DNA of 64,000 nt from contig NZ_CAADXO010000068.1 of the NCBI RefSeq assembly GCF_900753045.1, forward strand, positions 1 to 64,000. Reading direction: 5' to 3'. A model generated the notes under the pieces. That model did not search any database, was not told the DNA's origin, and saw only the letters and a list, made by a program, of their open reading frames with translations. This document shows positions 60,672-64,000 of this stretch, piece by piece. The position numbers and the translations under genes were made by a program. Source of the DNA: an uncultured Phascolarctobacterium sp. GTDB taxonomy: Bacteria; Bacillota; Negativicutes; Acidaminococcales; Acidaminococcaceae. The stretch's first letter is position 1. Each line of letters begins with the position of its first letter.

Positions 60672-61595
60672 TTATTTTTTCAGCTCAATAACCACATGAC
60701 GATAAGGCTCATCGCCCTCGCTCAGGGTAGTAACACGACGGTCACCCTGTAATGCCATATGGATAATCTTGCGTTCGTGCGGATTCATAGGCTCCAGGGC
60801 TACGCGCTCACCGGTACGTTTAACCTTATCTGCCAGACGCGCTGCCAGACGGTTAAGAGTTTCGATACGGCGGTCGCGGTAATCCTCAACGTCAATGATT
60901 ACACGCACACGCTCGTTGCTATTCTTGTTAGCAACAAGATTGGTCAGGTATTGCAAGCTGTCTAAGGTCTGTCCATGCTTGCCGATTAAAATACCCATAT
61001 CATCACCATGCAGGCGGAAGGTAACGCTGCCGTCATTTTTGTTGATGAATTTTTCCATAGCAACCTCAATATGCATAGCATTGAAGATTTTCTGCAAAAA
61101 TTCTTTAGCAGCAGCAACTGCCTCATCACTTACATTGTATTTACGCGGTTCGCGGTTCTGACGTTCGCGACGCTCGCTCTTTAAAGCATTCAGCGCTGCA
61201 ATAGCATCATCAACTGCATCATCCTTAGCATCTGCAGCCTTCTTCTTGAAATCCTCGGCAGCTACAGCTGCATCGGCCTTCACAGCATCAGCCTTTTTAG
61301 CCAGAGCACCGGCAGCTACGGTTGCAGCCACCTTTACTGCAGCTACAGCATCGGCAGCAGCCTCGCTGACGGTTTTTTCAGCAGCGGGTGCAGCCTCAGC
61401 AGGTTTTTCTGCCTCTGCTTCTGCAGGTTTAACGCTTACGCGTACACGGGCATCCTTACGGCCAAAGCCCAAAAAGCCCTTTTTTGCTTCCTCTAATACT
61501 TCAACAACAGCCTGGTCGGCAGTAACATTCAGTTCTGCCAAAGCTGCTGCAACAGCTTCGTCCACGCTCTTACCGGTCTTCTCAACAAAAGCCAT
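60672..61595 (-). CDS. jag: RNA-binding protein Jag (KhpB/EloR)
   Basis: 307 residues from ATG 61595 (GGAG upstream; a TTG three codons earlier is too close). Jag-N domain (EKTGKSVDEAVAAALAELNV), a long Ala/Lys-rich linker (about 70-130), then KH (MGILIGKHGQTLDSLQYL) and R3H (ERVALEPMNPHERKIIHMAL) domains at the C-terminus. In pneumococci and relatives it affects cell elongation with KhpA. Longer than many Jag proteins because of the linker. 28 bp behind yidC. Confidence 0.96.
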   Translation of the reverse strand: MAFVEKTGKSVDEAVAAALAELNVTADQAVVEVLEEAKKGFLGFGRKDARVRVSVKPAEAEAEKPAEAAPAAEKTVSEAAADAVAAVKVAATVAAGALAKKADAVKADAAVAAEDFKKKAADAKDDAVDDAIAALNALKSERRERQNREPRKYNVSDEAVAAAKEFLQKIFNAMHIEVAMEKFINKNDGSVTFRLHGDDMGILIGKHGQTLDSLQYLTNLVANKNSNERVRVIIDVEDYRDRRIETLNRLAARLADKVKRTGERVALEPMNPHERKIIHMALQGDRRVTTLSEGDEPYRHVVIELKK

Positions 61596-61623
61596 CTTTA
61601 CCAACTCCTATACGCTTACACGC

Positions 61624-62268
61624 TTATTTAGCAGCAGCTCTGTTCATAATAGACTGCTGTGCAATCTGCATAATATTCATAACAACCCAGTACAGTACCA
61701 AACCTGCCGGGAAGGTCAAGCTGATATAACCGATGAACAGAGGCATGAAGTACATCATCATCTTGTTCTGTGCACCGCCGCCGTTTGTCGGCATAGTCTG
61801 CTTGGTCTGAATAAAAGTAGTTAATGCGGAAAGCACCGGCAGAACATAGGTCGGGTCTGCCTTGGAAATGTCAGCCAGCCACAAAAAGCTGGTAACGATT
61901 TCCGGATGTGCTGCATAGTTGTAGTCACGGATACCGTAGAAAATACCAATCATAATCGGCATCTGGATGAGCAGCGGCAGACAGCCTGCCAGCGGATTAA
62001 CGCCTTCGCTCTTATATAAATTAGCCAGCTCCATATTCAGGCGCTGTTTATCATCCTTATATTTTTCCTGTAAAGCCTTCATCTTCGGCTGAATTTCCAT
62101 CATAGCCTTAGTTGACTGAATCTGCTTCTGAGTCAACGGATACATAATCAGCTTAATGATAATGGTCATTAACACAATAGCCAGGCCAAGGTTCGGTATA
62201 CCGACGCTCTCAGTAAAATTGTAGAGCACAGTTAACACCTGTTGTACGATATTAGCGAGAAAATCCAA
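61624..62268 (-). CDS. yidC: Membrane protein insertase YidC
   Basis: 214 residues. Short form with the conserved insertase core of five transmembrane segments (MYPLTQKQIQSTKAMMEIQP, then NPLAGCLPLLIQMPIMIGIF) and no large periplasmic domain or lipobox. The start is TTG 62268 behind GGAG. It inserts membrane proteins alone or with SecYEG. Follows yidD after 45 bp. Confidence 0.97.
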   Translation of the reverse strand: MDFLANIVQQVLTVLYNFTESVGIPNLGLAIVLMTIIIKLIMYPLTQKQIQSTKAMMEIQPKMKALQEKYKDDKQRLNMELANLYKSEGVNPLAGCLPLLIQMPIMIGIFYGIRDYNYAAHPEIVTSFLWLADISKADPTYVLPVLSALTTFIQTKQTMPTNGGGAQNKMMMYFMPLFIGYISLTFPAGLVLYWVVMNIMQIAQQSIMNRAAAK

Positions 62269-62313
62269 GATATCACTCCTTAAAAAACAAAGTGTTATAG
62301 CTTAATAGTATGC

Positions 62314-62523
62314 TTATGGCACAGGGTCATAACCGCCCGGATGAAAAGGATGACATTTGGCGATACGCTTAATCGCCAACCACGTTCCCTTCACAGGACC
62401 CTTCTTCTGAATCGCTTCAATAGCATACGCTGAACATGTAGGATAAAACCTGCAGGTCGGCGGTTTCAGCGGTGATATAAAAATCTGGTAGAATCTTATA
62501 CACAAAATCAGTAACCTGCTCAT
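62314..62523 (-). CDS. yidD: Membrane protein insertion efficiency factor YidD
   Basis: 69 residues with the family core PTCRFYPTCSAYAIEAIQKK and KCHPFHPGGYDPVP. Small amphipathic protein that helps YidC-dependent insertion. It stands between rnpA and yidC as in most bacteria. Confidence 0.97.
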   Translation of the reverse strand: MSRLLILCIRFYQIFISPLKPPTCRFYPTCSAYAIEAIQKKGPVKGTWLAIKRIAKCHPFHPGGYDPVP

Positions 62524-62538
62524 AGCCTTCTATCCTTA

Positions 62539-62895
62539 TTACTGCAGCAGAGCTGCTCTTTTTGCCAGTCTTAAAAATACACGCTCAAAAGTCTTGTAAT
62601 CAGCCTTTGTCAGCTTCTTGCGAGCTACCCAGACTATATGGTAACCCTTTTTGAGTTCTGCCTTATGCATGCGGAATACTTCACGCATCAGACGCTTGAC
62701 ACGGTTGCGCACCACAGCGCAGCCCAGTTTCTTGCCTACCGCCAGACCGATTTTTATATCTTCGCCCTGATCCGGGAGAATATAAAAAACCGACATAGCA
62801 TCGACAACAGTACGTCCCTTTACATAGACAATCTGAAAGCTTTTCTTCGATTTAAGTCGATTTAATTTTTTTAAAGTAAACTTTTTCTTTTGCAT
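62539..62895 (-). CDS. rnpA: Ribonuclease P protein component
   Basis: 118 residues from ATG 62895 (AGGTG upstream). It helps the RNase P RNA cut tRNA 5' leaders. Signature VRNRVKRLMREVFR. Follows rpmH after an attenuator-like hairpin. Confidence 0.96.
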   Translation of the reverse strand: MQKKKFTLKKLNRLKSKKSFQIVYVKGRTVVDAMSVFYILPDQGEDIKIGLAVGKKLGCAVVRNRVKRLMREVFRMHKAELKKGYHIVWVARKKLTKADYKTFERVFLRLAKRAALLQ

Positions 62896-62925
62896 CAAAT
62901 GCACACCTGCCCGCATGGAAAAAAT

Positions 62926-62950
62926 AGGCCACTTGCGCGGCCTATTTTAT
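62926..62950 (-). terminator. Terminator or attenuator between rpmH and rnpA
   Basis: Leftward: AATAGGCC, loop, GGCCTATT, TTTT. It probably lowers rnpA relative to rpmH expression. Confidence 0.78.
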
Positions 62951-62954
62951 AATG

Positions 62955-63089
62955 TTATGCAGACAATTTCTTTCTGCCTCTAGCACGTCTTCTTTTGAGA
63001 ACTTGACGACCGCCCAAAGTTTTCATTCTTTCTCTGAAACCATGAGTTCTTTTTCTTCTGAGATTGTTAGGTTGAAAAGTACGCTTCAT
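62955..63089 (-). CDS. rpmH: 50S ribosomal protein L34
   Basis: 44 residues, starting MKRTFQPNNLRRKRTHGF and ending RGRKKLSA, the complete family. ATG at 63089 with GGAGG upstream. First gene to the left of oriC, the standard place. Confidence 0.97.
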   Translation of the reverse strand: MKRTFQPNNLRRKRTHGFRERMKTLGGRQVLKRRRARGRKKLSA

Positions 63090-63230
63090 TCAGTATTCCC
63101 TCCTTATCCACCGCAAAATTTTATCAATTTCTAATTTATGTGAATATTGATAGCTGTTATTTGCTCTACCAACGCAGTAACAATGCGCCTTCATCAGCAC
63201 GTACTGCACCACGCAAGGTATTACTAACTT

Positions 63231-63259
63231 ATTATATGGGAAAATAAAAACTTCGTCAA
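63231..63259 (-). promoter_or_regulatory. rpmH promoter
   Basis: Minus strand TTGACG, 17 bp, TATAAT; start of transcription near 63224, giving a leader of about 135 nt. Confidence 0.83.
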
Positions 63260-63306
63260 GTAAAAACAGCCATTTTTCTGCCATCTCAGAAATTTTTCTT
63301 GAAAAT

Positions 63307-63335
63307 TTGCGAAGTTATCCACAGTCTGATAAAAT
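63307..63335 (+). promoter_or_regulatory. dnaA promoter with DnaA box in the spacer
   Basis: TTGCGA (63307-63312), 17 bp, TAAAAT (63330-63335). The DnaA box at 63315-63323 fills the spacer, so DnaA would repress its own gene. Confidence 0.68.
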
Positions 63336-63444
63336 ATATGTGTATATCTAGCTTCACTTAAACCGGCGCTTACACCGCCCTTCCGCGGGCAATGCAGGCT
63401 GTCGTTTTTATTTTTCTAAAATCAGCGAGAAAGGATGTATCTAT

Positions 63445-64000
63445 ATGAATTCCTATGATTTAGCGGAAATCTGGGTCAGATGTAAGGACAAATTAAAGGA
63501 ATCCTTTAATGAAAAAGTCTTTAATGTCTGGATTAAGCCGATTATGCCGTTAGAAGTGACAGATACCTACTATAAAGTAGCTGTCAAAAACGACTTCTTT
63601 AAAACAATGCTGGAGGAAAACTACGCTCAGGTTATCGAGGGCGTCCTGGCCGGCATTATGAGCAAAAATATCAAGCTCATCATCGAAACCATGGACAACG
63701 GCAGCAGCGGATCGGAAGCAGCTGAAGAAATGCCGGCTGTACCTGCCAAACGCGAACAGCAGCAGCTGTTTAATGAAAACACCTCCGTGCAGCAGCCCGA
63801 TGAAAGCAACCTGAACCCCAAATACGTTTTTGAAACCTTCGTTATCGGCAACTCCAACCGCTTCGCCCATGCGGCAGCGCAGGCAGTAGCCAACGACCCG
63901 GCACATGCCTACAACCCTCTTTTCCTGTACGGCGGCGTTGGTCTGGGCAAAACACACTTAATGCACGCTATCGGCAACCGCATCAAACAGAATAACCCCA
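63445..64000 (+). CDS. dnaA: Replication initiator DnaA, 5' part
   Basis: The first 185 codons are in the window; the gene continues beyond 64000. Domain I (residues 1-80, LAEIWVRCKDKLKESFNEKV, FNVWIKPIMPLEV), a short variable domain II rich in Gln/Glu, and the beginning of the AAA+ domain III with NPKYVFETFVIGNSNRFAHA and Walker A GGVGLGKTH. ATG 63445 has AAAGGA about 10 nt upstream. Confidence 0.97.
   Translation, partial: MNSYDLAEIWVRCKDKLKESFNEKVFNVWIKPIMPLEVTDTYYKVAVKNDFFKTMLEENYAQVIEGVLAGIMSKNIKLIIETMDNGSSGSEAAEEMPAVPAKREQQQLFNENTSVQQPDESNLNPKYVFETFVIGNSNRFAHAAAQAVANDPAHAYNPLFLYGGVGLGKTHLMHAIGNRIKQNNP

Larger units (their letters stand above)
63090..63444. other. oriC: Origin of replication region (oriC) between rpmH and dnaA
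   Basis: The rpmH-dnaA gap holds a perfect DnaA box TTATCCACA at 63315-63323 and a near match TTATCCACC at 63104-63112, with A+T-rich stretches (63225-63250, 63325-63360). Only two boxes are visible, so part of the origin may lie beyond dnaA, outside the window. Confidence 0.75.

Noticed and set aside
1..64000. tRNA or rRNA genes
   Set aside because: I found no tRNA cloverleaf (GTTCGANTC arms) or rRNA segment on either strand by eye.

Overview
The window comes from a low-to-mid GC bacterium of the Firmicutes that has an outer membrane, most likely a member of the Negativicutes (an Acidaminococcaceae type such as Phascolarctobacterium fits, but the genus cannot be proven from the sequence). 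The grounds are a porin with an N-terminal SLH domain (35.3-36.6 kb), Firmicute-style gene order around oriC, a GatCAB amidotransferase, a Noc-type second ParB and a CIRCE-controlled hsp20.

Right end (55.6-64 kb): the chromosomal origin. dnaA starts rightwards and runs off the window. Leftwards from oriC runs rpmH-rnpA-yidD-yidC-jag, then mnmE-mnmG-rsmG-noc, ending in a terminator hairpin whose loop is a perfect parS site. parA-parB, usually next to noc, lie about 54 kb away at the left end (0-1.8 kb). The space between holds housekeeping blocks (ychF; rpsF-ssb-rpsR; znuA divergent from znuCB-zur; purC; sstT; gatCAB), a large set of envelope and secreted-protein genes, and several AT-rich accessory patches.

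Accessory patches: an AlbA/Schlafen-type ATPase gene between two identical 50-bp terminators (1.87-3.91 kb); a truncated relative beside a 1098-aa Z1-type helicase carrying a C-terminal HExxH metalloprotease-like domain (18.5-22.8 kb); an intact IS3-family element inserted in a MITE-rich stretch (33.3-35.2 kb); a DUF4143 ATPase; a three-gene cassette of AAA ATPase, coiled-coil/alpha-CTD-like protein and small protein between 58-bp direct repeats (44.5-46.8 kb); and a DUF927 ATPase gene with a structured RNA in front and inverted triplets of 9-bp repeats behind (51.8-54.1 kb).

The strongest new observation is a regulon. Eight copies of a palindrome (arms CCTACCCGAAAT and ATTTCGGGTGGG, 4 nt apart) each overlap the -35 position of a promoter, and all eight have a -10 box at the same 17-bp spacing. 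They precede genes for envelope and secreted proteins: a YdjI-YdjG-YdjH membrane-stress operon, a second YdjG-like protein, a 5'-nucleotidase with a lipoprotein, two large paralogous proteins (one followed by a nucleoside hydrolase), the SLH porin, and two sets of unknown secreted proteins. This looks like an activator-dependent envelope and nucleotide-scavenging response with an unknown regulator. Other systems worth following are the Z1 helicase-protease fusion, a membrane-bound LuxR regulator paired with a solute-binding lipoprotein, and three candidate non-coding RNAs.
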